Position numbers and translations under genes: made by a program. DNA of 64,000 nt, taken from the NCBI RefSeq assembly GCF_004339245.1, contig NZ_SMGG01000005.1, positions 1 to 64,000 on the forward strand, in the 5' to 3' direction. The stretch comes from Seleniivibrio woodruffii (GTDB lineage Bacteria; Chrysiogenota; Deferribacteres; Deferribacterales; Geovibrionaceae). Positions within the stretch are counted from its first letter, which is position 1. Each line of letters opens with the position of its first letter. Positions 44,039-54,380 of this stretch are shown one piece after another. The notes below the pieces were generated by a model. That model saw only the letters and a list, made by a program, of their open reading frames with translations, was not told the origin of the DNA and made no database searches.

Positions 44039-46009
44039 CTATTTAACGGAAAGCTCAAAAAGCATGTCACGGATCTTGGCCGCCTTTTCAAACTCAAGGT
44101 TTTTGGCGTGTTCCTGCATCTGCTTTTTCAGTTTCTCAATATCTTTTTCTTTATTTCCGGATAATGTTATACCGATATCCGTGTCAATATCAACCGTTAC
44201 ATAATCCTTTTCATAAATTGATTCGAGAATATTAACGATCTCGTTCTTAACTGTCTGGGGTGTAATGCCGTTTTCTTCGTTATATTTCTGCTGTTTCGCA
44301 CGTCTGCGGGCTGTTTCGTCGATGGCGGACTGCATAGACCTCGTTATGTTGTCCGCATAGAAAATTGCCCGCCCGTTAACGTTCCTTGCGGCTCGTCCCA
44401 CGGTCTGGATAAGCGCCTTGGCCGAACGGAGAAATCCTTCCTTGTCCGCATCCAGAACAGCCACCAGAGACACCTCCGGAAGGTCGAGACCCTCACGCAG
44501 AAGGTTGATGCCCACCAGAACGTCAAACTCGCCCATTCTCAGCGAACGCAGAATCTTGATACGCTCTATGGTGTCTATGTCCGAGTGGAGATATTTCACC
44601 CGAACGCCCATTCCGTCGTAATATTTGGTCAGCTCTTCCGCCATGCGCTTTGTAAGGGTGGTGACAAGCACCCTGCCGCCATCCGCCGTAACCTTTACAA
44701 CCTCGGCGTAGAGGTCGTCCACCTGACTTCTGGACGGGCGGATATCGATAGGCGGGTCTATGAGACCCGTAGGGCGGATTATCTGTTCCGCCAGAAGCCC
44801 CTGCGAATCCTCAAGTTCATACTGGTCGGGAGTTGCTGAAACATACATAACCCTGTTCACACGCTCCCGGAACTCCTCAAACTTCAGCGGTCTGTTGTCC
44901 AGAGCGGCGGGCAGACGGAAACCGTATTCCACAAGGGTAGTCTTGCGGCTTCTGTCGCCGTTGTACATCCCCCGTATCTGGGGAACTGTCATGTGGGATT
45001 CGTCTATGATAACAAGAGCATCCTTTGGCAGGTAGCTGAGAAGTGTCGGAGGTGCATCCCCCGGCTTTCTGTTCTCGAAGAATCGGGAGTAGTTCTCAAT
45101 TCCGCTGCAATAGCCAGTTTCAACTATCATCTCTATGTCGAACATTGTCCGCTGGGTGAGCCTCTGGCTCTCAAGGATCTTGTTCTCGTTCTCAAGCTGG
45201 GTGGTGCGCACCGCAAGCTCGCTCTTAATCTTTGCCAGTGCCTCATCCCGTGAAACCGCCGTGGTGACGTAGTGGGTGTTGGGATATATGGCCACTTTGG
45301 GTCTGTTGCGTATGGTTTTACCTGTGAGCGGGTCGAACTCGGATATCCTGTCGACCTCGTCGCCGAAAAATTCTATGCGGTATGCAACGCTGTCCTCGTG
45401 GGCGGGGAACACCTCAAGGGTGTCGCCCTTCATGCGGTATGTGCCCCTGTGAAAGTCGTAGTCGTTGCGGTCATACTGTATTTCCACCAGTTTCGCCAGA
45501 ATGCTGTCCAGTTCAACGGTGTCGTTGACCTCAAGCACAACAAGCATGCCTGAATATGCCTCCGGCGAACCGAGGCCGTATATGCATGAAACCGATGCGA
45601 CAATGACCACATCCCGCCTCTCAAGCAGGCTTCGTGTGGCACTGTGGCGCAGTTTGTCTATGTCTTCGTTGATGGATGAATCTTTCTCTATGAACGTGTC
45701 GGTCTGGGGCTTGTAGGCCTCCGGCTGATAGTAGTCGTAGTAGCTGACGAAATATTCCACGGCATTGTCGGGAAAGAACTTTTTAAACTCTCCGTATAGC
45801 TGCGCCGCAAGGGTTTTGTTGTGGGCAATAATAAGGGTAGGAACGTTCAGTTCCTGAATGACGTTGGCCATGGTATAGGTCTTTCCTGAACCGGTAACGC
45901 CAAGCAGAACCTGCGCCTTTGCGCCGCCGTTGTAATTTTCCACCAGCTGACGCACAGCCTCCGGTTGGTCGCCCGCCATCTCATATTCGGATACCAGTTT
46001 AAAACTCAT
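44039..46009 (-). CDS. uvrB: Excinuclease ABC subunit B
   Basis: A 656-residue damage-verification helicase. Walker [14 protein letters not shown], the beta-hairpin [14 protein letters not shown], and the helicase motif QTVGRAARN are present, and the C-terminal UVR domain [21 protein letters not shown] contacts UvrC. Its start overlaps the selB stop by four bases, an unusual pairing of a repair gene with selenocysteine genes. Mfd at 31770 is its partner in transcription-coupled repair. Confidence 0.97.
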   Translation of the reverse strand: MSFKLVSEYEMAGDQPEAVRQLVENYNGGAKAQVLLGVTGSGKTYTMANVIQELNVPTLIIAHNKTLAAQLYGEFKKFFPDNAVEYFVSYYDYYQPEAYKPQTDTFIEKDSSINEDIDKLRHSATRSLLERRDVVIVASVSCIYGLGSPEAYSGMLVVLEVNDTVELDSILAKLVEIQYDRNDYDFHRGTYRMKGDTLEVFPAHEDSVAYRIEFFGDEVDRISEFDPLTGKTIRNRPKVAIYPNTHYVTTAVSRDEALAKIKSELAVRTTQLENENKILESQRLTQRTMFDIEMIVETGYCSGIENYSRFFENRKPGDAPPTLLSYLPKDALVIIDESHMTVPQIRGMYNGDRSRKTTLVEYGFRLPAALDNRPLKFEEFRERVNRVMYVSATPDQYELEDSQGLLAEQIIRPTGLIDPPIDIRPSRSQVDDLYAEVVKVTADGGRVLVTTLTKRMAEELTKYYDGMGVRVKYLHSDIDTIERIKILRSLRMGEFDVLVGINLLREGLDLPEVSLVAVLDADKEGFLRSAKALIQTVGRAARNVNGRAIFYADNITRSMQSAIDETARRRAKQQKYNEENGITPQTVKNEIVNILESIYEKDYVTVDIDTDIGITLSGNKEKDIEKLKKQMQEHAKNLEFEKAAKIRDMLFELSVK

Positions 46010-47856
46010 TTGTACTTAAGCACCCTCTTGTTACTTTTGTTGATGAAAAGCCCTGTTTTATCAAGCTGTTCCATCAGAGGTATCAGCAGTTTCCTCGGCA
46101 GATCGAAATGCTCCTTCATCCGGTTCAGATCGATCTCTCCGCTCTTCCTTGCCTCCGTCTCCGCCCGCTCCACAAAGCTGTTTATAAGCTCCATTGAGAT
46201 GAAGACGTTGCCCTCGACTTTTCTGGCCATGCTCCTGTTGCAGAGATATTGCAGGCACTTGCCGACCTTCTCCTCCGGCAGCCCCGTCTTTTCGGACAGG
46301 AGCTGTGCGTTTGAAAGGTTCGGTTCCTGCTTCATTGCCGCCAGAACAGAGAGCGACTCCTCCTCGAAGGGGTCTTTTTTGTTCTGTTTCAGCATGTTGC
46401 CGTCAAAAATATATCCCATCCTGCGGGCTGTCTCTATGATACGGTTAACAATGTCCGACCGCACCTGCTCCGGCAGCGAGCAGTCCAGTTTAAGCCCGTT
46501 CACCGACAGCACCCCTTTATCTTTAAGCTCCTGTATGGAGCTTTCGGCAAAGGAATCTATCATCCGGCTGTCTATAAGGAATCCGTAATAGTTCACAATG
46601 TTCAGCTGTGCCAGTTTGCCCGCCAGCTCGTTCCGGAAGAGACCAGAGAACTGGATAGGCTCGGACATCACGAACCCGCACCTGTACACCCGCATTATCT
46701 CACGGATGGCCTCGTCATAGTCGTATCTGCTCATGTGCAGAATTATTTCATGGCTGTTTCTGCGGTCTGGATAGGTCTGTTCCAGCCCCAGAACACGCCC
46801 TCCGGCGATGCTGTGCAGGGGGCTGGCTCCACGGATGACAAACGGTTCGTTGAAGAACACGACTGCGGGTTTGTCCAGTTTTATAAAACATATGGCCTCG
46901 GCTGAGGCTTTTAAGATCTTTTCGTCGTAAAAAATTATTCTGCCCTCGAAGGTTTCGGAGCCTATCACGAGGGAGTAGGTTTTGTTGTGCCTGATAAGTT
47001 CGGCATCGGTGCATCCGTCAAACGCTTTCACAATGGCGTATATGCCGTTTGTGTCTGTAATCTTGCCGTTTTCGGAGATTATGTCCCCTTTTTTCACATC
47101 ATCTGTGGAAAAATCCGGCAGATTAAGAGCCGTTCTCTGCCCCGCAACGGATTTCTCTGCGGGTTTGTCGTGCACCTGAATGCTCTTTATGCGGGCTTTC
47201 TGACCTGTGCGAAGGTTATAGACGGTGTTCTCCACCCCTATCTTGCCGAAAAGGGACGTTCCAGTGACAACAGTTCCGTGCCCCTTTACTGCGAAAACCC
47301 TGTCCGTCCGCAGAACGTAGCACCTGTTCTGAGTTTTGGGTGTTGTCTTTCTTGCACACTCGGAGATTGCGTTTTTCAGGTTTTCAATGGATGCGTCATT
47401 ATATATGGATACGGCAAGCACGGCCTCAGCCGTTATGCCGCTGTCTTTGAAAAGCTCACGAACCGCATTCTCTGAGGCTTCAAGCTCGGAAGCTGTGCAC
47501 TTGTCGGCCTTGGTCAGCACAGCCACCGCATGCTTTATGCCGATGGTCTTTAATATATTGAAATGCTCACGGGTCTGGGGCATGATTCCCTCACGGCCGT
47601 CAACGCAGAACAGAACCGCATCAAACCCCACAGAGCCTGCTATCATCGTTTTAACAAGTTTTTCGTGCCCCGGAACGTCCACGAAGGAGACCAGTGCGCT
47701 GTCCAGCTCCAGTCCGGCATAGCCCAGCTCAATGGTTATCCCCTTCTCCTGCTCCTCTTTCAGCCTGTCGGGATCTTTCCCCGTCAAAGCCCGAACCAGA
47801 GAGGATTTGCCGTGGTCAATGTGTCCGGCGGTTCCCATTATTATGCTCTTTTTCAT
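46006..47856 (-). CDS. selB: Selenocysteine-specific translation elongation factor
   Basis: A 616-residue GTPase that delivers Sec-tRNA(Sec) to UGA codons marked by a SECIS hairpin. The G motifs are [27 protein letters not shown] and a TKAD-type loop; EF-Tu-like domains II and III follow, and winged-helix repeats fill the C-terminus (about 440-616). The length is normal. It overlaps both selA and uvrB by four bases. The gene demonstrates selenoprotein capacity, but no selenoprotein gene or tRNA(Sec) was found here. Confidence 0.95.
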   Translation of the reverse strand: MKKSIIMGTAGHIDHGKSSLVRALTGKDPDRLKEEQEKGITIELGYAGLELDSALVSFVDVPGHEKLVKTMIAGSVGFDAVLFCVDGREGIMPQTREHFNILKTIGIKHAVAVLTKADKCTASELEASENAVRELFKDSGITAEAVLAVSIYNDASIENLKNAISECARKTTPKTQNRCYVLRTDRVFAVKGHGTVVTGTSLFGKIGVENTVYNLRTGQKARIKSIQVHDKPAEKSVAGQRTALNLPDFSTDDVKKGDIISENGKITDTNGIYAIVKAFDGCTDAELIRHNKTYSLVIGSETFEGRIIFYDEKILKASAEAICFIKLDKPAVVFFNEPFVIRGASPLHSIAGGRVLGLEQTYPDRRNSHEIILHMSRYDYDEAIREIMRVYRCGFVMSEPIQFSGLFRNELAGKLAQLNIVNYYGFLIDSRMIDSFAESSIQELKDKGVLSVNGLKLDCSLPEQVRSDIVNRIIETARRMGYIFDGNMLKQNKKDPFEEESLSVLAAMKQEPNLSNAQLLSEKTGLPEEKVGKCLQYLCNRSMARKVEGNVFISMELINSFVERAETEARKSGEIDLNRMKEHFDLPRKLLIPLMEQLDKTGLFINKSNKRVLKYK

Positions 47857-49187
47857 TTCAATGCACCCAGAGCATTTAAGATTGTCTCAAAATCCCTTTC
47901 GTCAAGTGTCCGCACGTCAAAACAGACCTTTTCGCCCACACGGGCTATGACGGGTGTCTCCCATCTTCGCAGATGTCTGTCCAGTGCGGCAGAGGACATA
48001 CCCTTAACGCTCACTTCAACCCCGAAGGACTTCATCTCCGTCATGGGGCAGCTTCCGCCGCCCACAGTTGACTTTGTGCTTACTACTTTCCCGCCGATAA
48101 GAGCGGCAAGCTTGGCCGCACGAAGCCCCAGAACCTCTATGCCTTCGCTCAGCATGCGGTTAACGGGTATTTCGTTCTCCCGTCCGGTGAGATACAGCCT
48201 GAAAACAGACTGGAGCACCGCAATGGTCATCTTGTCCACCCGTAGCATCCGCATGAGAGGATTTTTTTTCAGTTTATTTATCAGTGTTTTCTTTCCGGCT
48301 ATTATGCCCGCCTGACAGCCGCCCGCCATCTTGTCGCCGCTGAAGGATATCAGGTCGATCCCCGAAGACATGAAATCCGCTATGGTTCTGTCACGGCAGA
48401 TATCGTCCGGCAGATGCTGCACAAACAGCCCGCTTCCCGCATCGTAATATGATATGCACCCCGCCCCGGCGGCCGACTGCGCCACTTCGCAGAGGCTGGC
48501 CTCTTCGGAAAACCCCACTATCTCGTAGTTGCTCCGGTGCACCTTCATCATAAGAGCTGTTTTTTGGGTTACGGCATCGTCATAGTCCGCTTTTCTGGTC
48601 TTGTTGGTGGTTCCCACCTCGACCATCTTAGCCCCGCTCTGCTTCATAACATCGGGAACCCTGAACGAACCGCCTATCTCCACCAGTTCGCCCCTGCTCA
48701 CCACCGCCTCTTTGCCCTTCGCAAAGGTGTTCAGCACCAGAAAAACTGCGGATGCGTTGTTGTTTACTATAACGGCATCCTCTGCACCCGTCAGAATTTT
48801 CAGATACTCGGCCGCATGGTGATATCTGTCGCCACGCTTGCCGGTTTCGGTGTCGAACTCAAGGTTGGAATATCCGCATACGATGCTTTTAAGCTCGTCT
48901 GCGGCGCACTCTGGCAGGGGAGACCTGCCCAGATTGGTGTGTATGGGAACTCCCGTGGCGTTTATCACCCTTTTGAGGCTTCCGCCAGAAAGCTCCGAAT
49001 ATATTTTTGCTGTGTCTGTCAGAATATCTTCATAAACAGGTTCCTTTCCGGCGGCGGCCTCTGCCCTTGCGGCCTCAACAGCACGCTTTGCGGCCTCTTT
49101 CAGCAGAAGCTTAGGAAGCCCCTGAAACCGCTGTTCGCCTATGATCCTGTCCATTTTTGGGAGTAGTCTAAAGAGGTTGCTGTCCAT
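47853..49187 (-). CDS. selA: L-seryl-tRNA(Sec) selenium transferase
   Basis: A 444-residue PLP enzyme converting Ser-tRNA(Sec) to Sec-tRNA(Sec) with selenophosphate. The PLP lysine is in [10 protein letters not shown], the typical [13 protein letters not shown] and [14 protein letters not shown] motifs are present, and the C-terminus has GGGSCPMTE. It begins the five-gene minus-strand operon. The spacer to the divergent M20 gene contains a family B repeat. selD is not in the window. Confidence 0.96.
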   Translation of the reverse strand: MDSNLFRLLPKMDRIIGEQRFQGLPKLLLKEAAKRAVEAARAEAAAGKEPVYEDILTDTAKIYSELSGGSLKRVINATGVPIHTNLGRSPLPECAADELKSIVCGYSNLEFDTETGKRGDRYHHAAEYLKILTGAEDAVIVNNNASAVFLVLNTFAKGKEAVVSRGELVEIGGSFRVPDVMKQSGAKMVEVGTTNKTRKADYDDAVTQKTALMMKVHRSNYEIVGFSEEASLCEVAQSAAGAGCISYYDAGSGLFVQHLPDDICRDRTIADFMSSGIDLISFSGDKMAGGCQAGIIAGKKTLINKLKKNPLMRMLRVDKMTIAVLQSVFRLYLTGRENEIPVNRMLSEGIEVLGLRAAKLAALIGGKVVSTKSTVGGGSCPMTEMKSFGVEVSVKGMSSAALDRHLRRWETPVIARVGEKVCFDVRTLDERDFETILNALGALK

Positions 49188-49397
49188 TCAGATATAGTAA
49201 GCAAATTTCAGGAAATTATAAATACCTATTTAAAATAAAACTATGCGTGGTTATTATATAGAAATCTATGCGGTATGAGATCGCCACGTCGCTGCACTCC
49301 TCGCGATGACGCTAATCACACGTCACTGCGAGCGCAAGCGCGGCAGTCTCATAACATTGAACCGCCAATATTGCAGAAAATCGGTAAAGGAACACTC
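49188..49397. other. Divergent spacer with a family B repeat
   Basis: The AT-rich left half probably holds the selA promoter; no confident -10/-35 pair was picked. A family B repeat spans 49277-49350 (GATCGCCACGTCGCTGC and CGTCACTGCGAGCGC). An M20 ORF reading frame runs through it but should start later. Confidence 0.6.
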
Positions 49398-50498
49398 ATG
49401 GAAACAATAAACATACGACAGGCGCAGCTTGACCTTAAAGAGCTTTTCGAAAGAGCCGAGCCGTCATTCGGCGAATACAGAACATCGGAATACATCAAAG
49501 AGCGTCTGAACGCAATGGGACTAACCGACTGGAAGACCTGTAACACCGGAATCTTCGGCACTATAGATGCCGGAAAAGAGAAGACGGTGGGAATCCGTGC
49601 CGATATGGACGCACTCCCCGCAAACACTGAAAAGACCGAATATATGCATCTCTGCGGCCACCATGCCAACATGACCACCATACTGGGTGTTCTGGAGAAC
49701 ATCACAAAGAACAGAGACAAGCTCAAATATAATGTCAGATACATCTTTCAGCCTGCGGAAGAGGTAATAGGCGGAGCGGTCACAATGATAGAGGCAGGAT
49801 GTATGGAGGGAGTAGACGAGGTTTTCGCAACCCACACAACGCCCGACGTTGCCCTCGGCTCCGTCGCACTGATTGCGGGCGGATGCATGGCAGGCTCGAA
49901 CCATTTCGAGGTGCGCATAAAAGGAAAATCCACCCATGCGGCGATGCCCAGCTCCGGAACGGACACTGTTACAGCGGCATGCGAATACGTCATGTCCATG
50001 CAGACGGCCATAACCCGACTGAAAAACCCCGTTGATCCCGGACTCATCTCATTCGGGATGATAAACGGCGGCACGGCGGCAAACATTCTGCCTGAAACGG
50101 TCGTGCTCCAAGGCACTTTCAGACACTTCGACCCAGTCGTAAAAGAGGTTATCCATAACGCAATGCAGACCCGTCTGAAAGCCATAGAAGAGTTTTACGG
50201 CGTTACGGGTGAGCTTATAATCCATGACGGAACGCCCCCTGTGATATGCGACAAAGACCTTGTGGCGAAACTAATAAACCTCAGCAACGCCAAAGACATC
50301 ACAGTCTCAAGATATGACCGCAAAAGCATGGGCGGCGAGGATTTCGCTTTTATGACCGAACTGGCGAAGGGCGCATTCATCTGGCAGGGTGTCAGCACAG
50401 GAGGATATCAGCCCCCGCTCCACAACAAAGACTACAGAGTGCCGGACGAAGCGGTGTATCCCGGAATAAAGCTTCTGACCGCTTATCTGACGGACTGA
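49398..50498 (+). CDS. M20-family amidohydrolase/peptidase
   Basis: A 366-residue zinc or manganese hydrolase in the style of M20D aminoacylases. GIRADMDALP, C86 and H88 in CGHHANM, the PAEEVIGG pair of glutamates, ATHTTPD and PPLHNKDY provide the expected metal ligands. The usual CGHDxH box reads CGHHAN, so D and the second H are replaced. The start at ATG 49398 has TAAAGG upstream; the longer ORF is repeat-derived. dprA follows four bases after its stop. The substrate is unknown. Confidence 0.85.
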   Translation: METINIRQAQLDLKELFERAEPSFGEYRTSEYIKERLNAMGLTDWKTCNTGIFGTIDAGKEKTVGIRADMDALPANTEKTEYMHLCGHHANMTTILGVLENITKNRDKLKYNVRYIFQPAEEVIGGAVTMIEAGCMEGVDEVFATHTTPDVALGSVALIAGGCMAGSNHFEVRIKGKSTHAAMPSSGTDTVTAACEYVMSMQTAITRLKNPVDPGLISFGMINGGTAANILPETVVLQGTFRHFDPVVKEVIHNAMQTRLKAIEEFYGVTGELIIHDGTPPVICDKDLVAKLINLSNAKDITVSRYDRKSMGGEDFAFMTELAKGAFIWQGVSTGGYQPPLHNKDYRVPDEAVYPGIKLLTAYLTD

Positions 50499-50502
50499 TA
50501 TA

Positions 50503-51630
50503 TTGATAAGCTCAAAAGCACTTAACACACTTAAACTGAAATGCATAAAGGGCATGAACGACACAGCCCTTTCCAGAATATATTCCGCCTGCGGAAGCCT
50601 CCACGACGCCTTCGGGCTGGACTTCGGCTCGCTGACGGGACTTGGCATAAAAAAAGAGCTGGCGGAGAACATTGTCACCGCAGATATTGACGAAAAGCTT
50701 TTTGAAAGGGAACTGGAATCGGTTCACAAACGTGATGCGGACGTGCTCTGCATTGACGATGAGGAATACCCTCAGCTTCTGAAAGAGACCGAGACCGCAC
50801 CCGCAGTTCTGTTTGTGCGGGGCAGAAGAGAAGCCCTGCAAAGACCGTCCATAGCCGTTGTGGGCGCAAGAAGCGCAACACGTCAGGCATGCGACTTTGC
50901 AAAGAAGATATCGCAGGATCTCGCCGAGGTGGGGTTCAACGTCGTGAGCGGCTTTGCAATGGGAATAGACGTCTATGCCCATGCGGGAGCAGTCAACAAG
51001 GGAATGACCACCGCCGTCATGGGCTGCGGAATAAACCATTTCTACCCCGAAGCCAACAAACGGTACGAGGCGACAGTGCTTAAAAGCGGCTGCATAGTCA
51101 CAGAGTTCTTCTCGGACGAACAGCCTAATTCATGGAATTTCCCCCAGCGCAACCGAATCATCAGCGGTATGTCATACGGCGTGATAGTCGTTGAGGCATC
51201 AGCCAAAAGCGGCAGTCTGATAACCGCCCGCTACGCCGCCGAACAGGGCAGAGAAGTTTATGCCGTACCCGCCTTTCCAATGTCAAAAAATTGTGCGACC
51301 AACCGTCTGATAAAAGACGGGGCGAGGCTCACAGAGGGCTATTACGACATTCTGGATGAGCTGAAATACCGGATTCAGGGACTTAAAGAGGTTGACAAGC
51401 CCGAAGCGATTGGGCTACAGTTTGGTAACCCAGATGACGCGAGACTCTATTCACTACTGGAAAACGGTATGCTGAACCCTGATGAACTCAGCACCCTTTC
51501 GGGGATGGATATCGGCAGTGTCACAATAAGCCTTGTGCAAATGGAACTTGAGGGCTATGTTATCAGGGAAATCGACGGTAAGTATCGAGCTGCCGGAGGA
51601 AACTATGGACAAAATAGTCATAGCTCTTAA
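50503..51630 (+). CDS. dprA: DNA-processing protein A
   Basis: A 375-residue single-strand-DNA-binding protein that loads RecA during natural transformation. It has the Rossmann core with VVGARSATR, VVSGFAMGIDVYAHAGA, FPQRNRIISG and VVEASAKSGSLITARYA, and a C-terminal winged helix. The start is TTG at 50503, because no ATG is near the family N-terminus. It sits four bases after the M20 gene and overlaps the smg-like gene by 26 bases. The context dprA-smg-topA-trmFO is a frequent bacterial arrangement. Confidence 0.93.
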   Translation: MISSKALNTLKLKCIKGMNDTALSRIYSACGSLHDAFGLDFGSLTGLGIKKELAENIVTADIDEKLFERELESVHKRDADVLCIDDEEYPQLLKETETAPAVLFVRGRREALQRPSIAVVGARSATRQACDFAKKISQDLAEVGFNVVSGFAMGIDVYAHAGAVNKGMTTAVMGCGINHFYPEANKRYEATVLKSGCIVTEFFSDEQPNSWNFPQRNRIISGMSYGVIVVEASAKSGSLITARYAAEQGREVYAVPAFPMSKNCATNRLIKDGARLTEGYYDILDELKYRIQGLKEVDKPEAIGLQFGNPDDARLYSLLENGMLNPDELSTLSGMDIGSVTISLVQMELEGYVIREIDGKYRAAGGNYGQNSHSS

Positions 51631-52021
51631 TCTCGTGATCGACTTTCTGGAATCCAGCGACAAGGTAAACGAAAAAAGTATCAAAGATTACCTCTTCAAC
51701 ACAGGGTTTGACGATCATGTAATCAGACAGGTGATGACTGTGCTGGATATCAGCAATTTTGACGGAAATATATGGTTTCGTGTTTTTACCAGAAAGGAGA
51801 AGAATCTGCTCACTCCCGATGCAATAAGCTACCTTCAGAAACTGCATCTGACGGGCATTCTCGACCCTCTGGGACTTGAAGACGTTATTGAAAACGCCAT
51901 GTCCTCCGAAAACTACAAGGTGGATGTGGAGACTGTAAAAAATCTCGTGCTGTACTCACTTATGGAGAGAAAATCCCTCTATGCCTCAGGCGTGGAGGAC
52001 GATGAGGAATATCTGCACTGA
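51605..52021 (+). CDS. Smg-like DUF494 protein
   Basis: A 138-residue protein of the DUF494/Smg family, which has no settled function and typically sits between dprA and topA, as here. It is rich in acidic residues near its C-terminus (EDDEEYLH) and mostly helical. The ATG at 51605 is preceded by GGAGGA. It overlaps dprA by 26 bases, suggesting translational coupling. Confidence 0.8.
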   Translation: MDKIVIALNLVIDFLESSDKVNEKSIKDYLFNTGFDDHVIRQVMTVLDISNFDGNIWFRVFTRKEKNLLTPDAISYLQKLHLTGILDPLGLEDVIENAMSSENYKVDVETVKNLVLYSLMERKSLYASGVEDDEEYLH

Positions 52022-52034
52022 TACGGGAATATAA

Positions 52035-54380
52035 ATGCCTAAAAATCTAGTTATTGTTGAGTCACCTGCAAAAGCAAGGACAATCGAAAAGTATCTCGGA
52101 AAAGACTTCAAGGTTCTGGCGAGTGTCGGACACGTTAAAGACCTGCCCGCAAATGATCTCGGCGTGGACATTGAGAACGGATTCGAGCCTAAATACTCTG
52201 TTATCAGAGGAAAAAAGAAGGTCATTGACGACCTGAAAAAGGAAGCCGGCACAGCCGAAAAAATATTCCTTGCGCCTGACCCCGACCGTGAGGGAGAGGC
52301 CATCGCATGGCATATCGCCGAAGAGCTGGGCAAGAAGAATGCGGCCAAGATAAGCCGTGTTCTCTTCAACGAGATAACCCCCAAAGGTATCAAAGACGGC
52401 ATAAGCAACCCCGGCCCCGTCAACGAAAACCGTGTGAACGCCCAGCAGGCAAGAAGAATCCTTGACCGCCTCGTGGGCTATCTGGTAAGCCCCCTTCTCT
52501 GGAAACCCCTGAAATACGGCCTCTCCGCAGGACGTGTTCAGTCTGTCGCACTTCGCCTTCTGGTGGAGCGTGAGGAGGAGATAGAAAAGTTCAAGCCGGA
52601 AGAATACTGGCTCATCGATGTCACCTTCGACAAGCACGAACAGGGCAAGCTGAAAGCCAGACTGGAAAAGAAAGACGACAAAAAGATAAAAGTTGATAAC
52701 GAGACCGAGGCCAAGAAAGTTCTTTCGGAACTCAAAGCCGGAGAATACATCGTTGCGGACGTTGTGAAAAAGGAAGTGCCCGAAAAAGCACCCCTGCCCT
52801 TCATAACCTCCAGACTCCAGCAGGAAGCCAGCCGCAAACTGGGCTTCTCCGCCAAAAAAACAATGATGGTGGCTCAAAGACTTTACGAGGGTGTTGACCT
52901 CGGCAAAGAAGGCCCCGTGGGTCTCATAACCTATATGAGAACCGACTCCGTAAGGATATCCCCCGAAGCACAGGCAGAGGCCGCAGACTACGTTAAAAAA
53001 GAGTTCGGCGAAAAATTCCTCGCAAAAGCGGGAAAAACCGCCGCCAAAAAGAAAAACGTTCAGGATGCCCACGAAGCAATCCGCCCCACTTCCGTTCTGC
53101 GCACCCCCGACAGCGTAAAGAACAAACTCGACAACGACCAGTACAGACTCTATAAACTCATCTGGGACAGATTCGTTGCCAGCAACATGGCCGACGCAAT
53201 CTACGACCAGAACACCATAAACATCAACAACGGCCCCTATGGCCTGAAATCTCAGGGCAAGGTTATAAAATTCCCCGGTTTCCGCACACTTTACATCGAA
53301 GGAACGGACGAAACGGCGGAAAAAGATCAGGAGATCATCTTCGAGACCGAAGCCGGCGAAAAGCTGAAAGCATCCAAGCACGACAGCAAGCAGATGTTCA
53401 CACAGCCCCCCGCTCGCTATTCAGAAGCGACACTGGTCAAAACCCTCGAACAGGAAGGCATAGGCCGACCCAGTACCTACGCATCCATCATATCCACAAT
53501 CATCGACCGTGAATACGCAGAGATGGTGGAAAAACGATTCAAACCCACAGAGCTCGGACGCATCGTCTGGAATCTGCTTCAATCCAACTTCGATAAATTC
53601 TTCGCCACCAAGTTCACCGCCAACATGGAAGAGGAGCTTGACGGTGTCGAAGAGGGCAAAAACACATGGAAGGGCGTTCTGGAAGACTTCTTTAAGAAGT
53701 TCAAACCGGAACTGACAAAGGCGGAGAAGAAATTCACCGTCGATCTCAAGCTCGACCTCACATGCCCCATATGCAGCAAGGAACTGACCATAAAACACGG
53801 ACGCAACGGCTCTTTCGCCGCCTGTACGTCATATCCGGACTGCAAGTTCACCTCGAACTACGAAAGGCTTGAGGACGGAACCTTCCGCCTCACCGAAAAG
53901 CAGGGCGACGAGCCCAGCGGCATAGAGTGCGAAAAGTGCGGAAAGGAGATGGTGTTCAAAGCCACCCGATTCGGCAAGGTTCTGGCATGCCCCGGCTATC
54001 CTGAGTGTAAGAACATAAAGAACTACGTCAAACTGGCCGACGGTTCCATAAAGATTCTGGCAACAGGCGAAAAAGCCGCAGTGCCCTGTCCTAAATGCGA
54101 CAGCGAACTCACTGTGAAAGCAGGCAAAAACGGCATGTTCATCGGCTGTTCAAACTATCCGAAATGCGACTTCACCGCCAACATGAAGGTCACCGACAAG
54201 GGCGAGATAATGCCCCACACCGACAAGGTTGACGAGAACGTCACATGTGAAAAATGCGGAAAGAAAATGGCTCTGCGCAAAGGCCCCAGAGGCAGGTTCT
54301 TCGCCTGTACTGGTTACCCTGAGTGCAAGAACATCAAGTCTACAAAGGTTCTTGAAGACGGAACCATAACGGTTAAATAA
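52035..54380 (+). CDS. topA: DNA topoisomerase I
   Basis: A 781-residue type IA topoisomerase that relaxes negative supercoils. The Toprim domain begins VIVESPAKARTIEKYLG, DPDREGEAIAWH carries the metal acids, and the catalytic tyrosine is Y300 in YMRTDSVRIS. Four C4 zinc ribbons form the C-terminus (CPICSKEL, CEKCGKEM, CPKCDSEL, CEKCGKKM), each ending in a YPxCK-type pair. trmFO overlaps its stop by one base (TAATG). Confidence 0.97.
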   Translation: MPKNLVIVESPAKARTIEKYLGKDFKVLASVGHVKDLPANDLGVDIENGFEPKYSVIRGKKKVIDDLKKEAGTAEKIFLAPDPDREGEAIAWHIAEELGKKNAAKISRVLFNEITPKGIKDGISNPGPVNENRVNAQQARRILDRLVGYLVSPLLWKPLKYGLSAGRVQSVALRLLVEREEEIEKFKPEEYWLIDVTFDKHEQGKLKARLEKKDDKKIKVDNETEAKKVLSELKAGEYIVADVVKKEVPEKAPLPFITSRLQQEASRKLGFSAKKTMMVAQRLYEGVDLGKEGPVGLITYMRTDSVRISPEAQAEAADYVKKEFGEKFLAKAGKTAAKKKNVQDAHEAIRPTSVLRTPDSVKNKLDNDQYRLYKLIWDRFVASNMADAIYDQNTININNGPYGLKSQGKVIKFPGFRTLYIEGTDETAEKDQEIIFETEAGEKLKASKHDSKQMFTQPPARYSEATLVKTLEQEGIGRPSTYASIISTIIDREYAEMVEKRFKPTELGRIVWNLLQSNFDKFFATKFTANMEEELDGVEEGKNTWKGVLEDFFKKFKPELTKAEKKFTVDLKLDLTCPICSKELTIKHGRNGSFAACTSYPDCKFTSNYERLEDGTFRLTEKQGDEPSGIECEKCGKEMVFKATRFGKVLACPGYPECKNIKNYVKLADGSIKILATGEKAAVPCPKCDSELTVKAGKNGMFIGCSNYPKCDFTANMKVTDKGEIMPHTDKVDENVTCEKCGKKMALRKGPRGRFFACTGYPECKNIKSTKVLEDGTITVK

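Noticed and set aside
49275-49397. N-terminal extension of the M20 hydrolase
   Set aside because: The extra 41 residues are encoded by a family B repeat and do not match the family; the ATG at 49398 has a ribosome binding site.
52062-53381. Long minus-strand ORF (439 codons) inside topA
   Set aside because: Antisense to well-conserved topA motifs; the product has low-complexity V, F, L and C content and no recognisable family.
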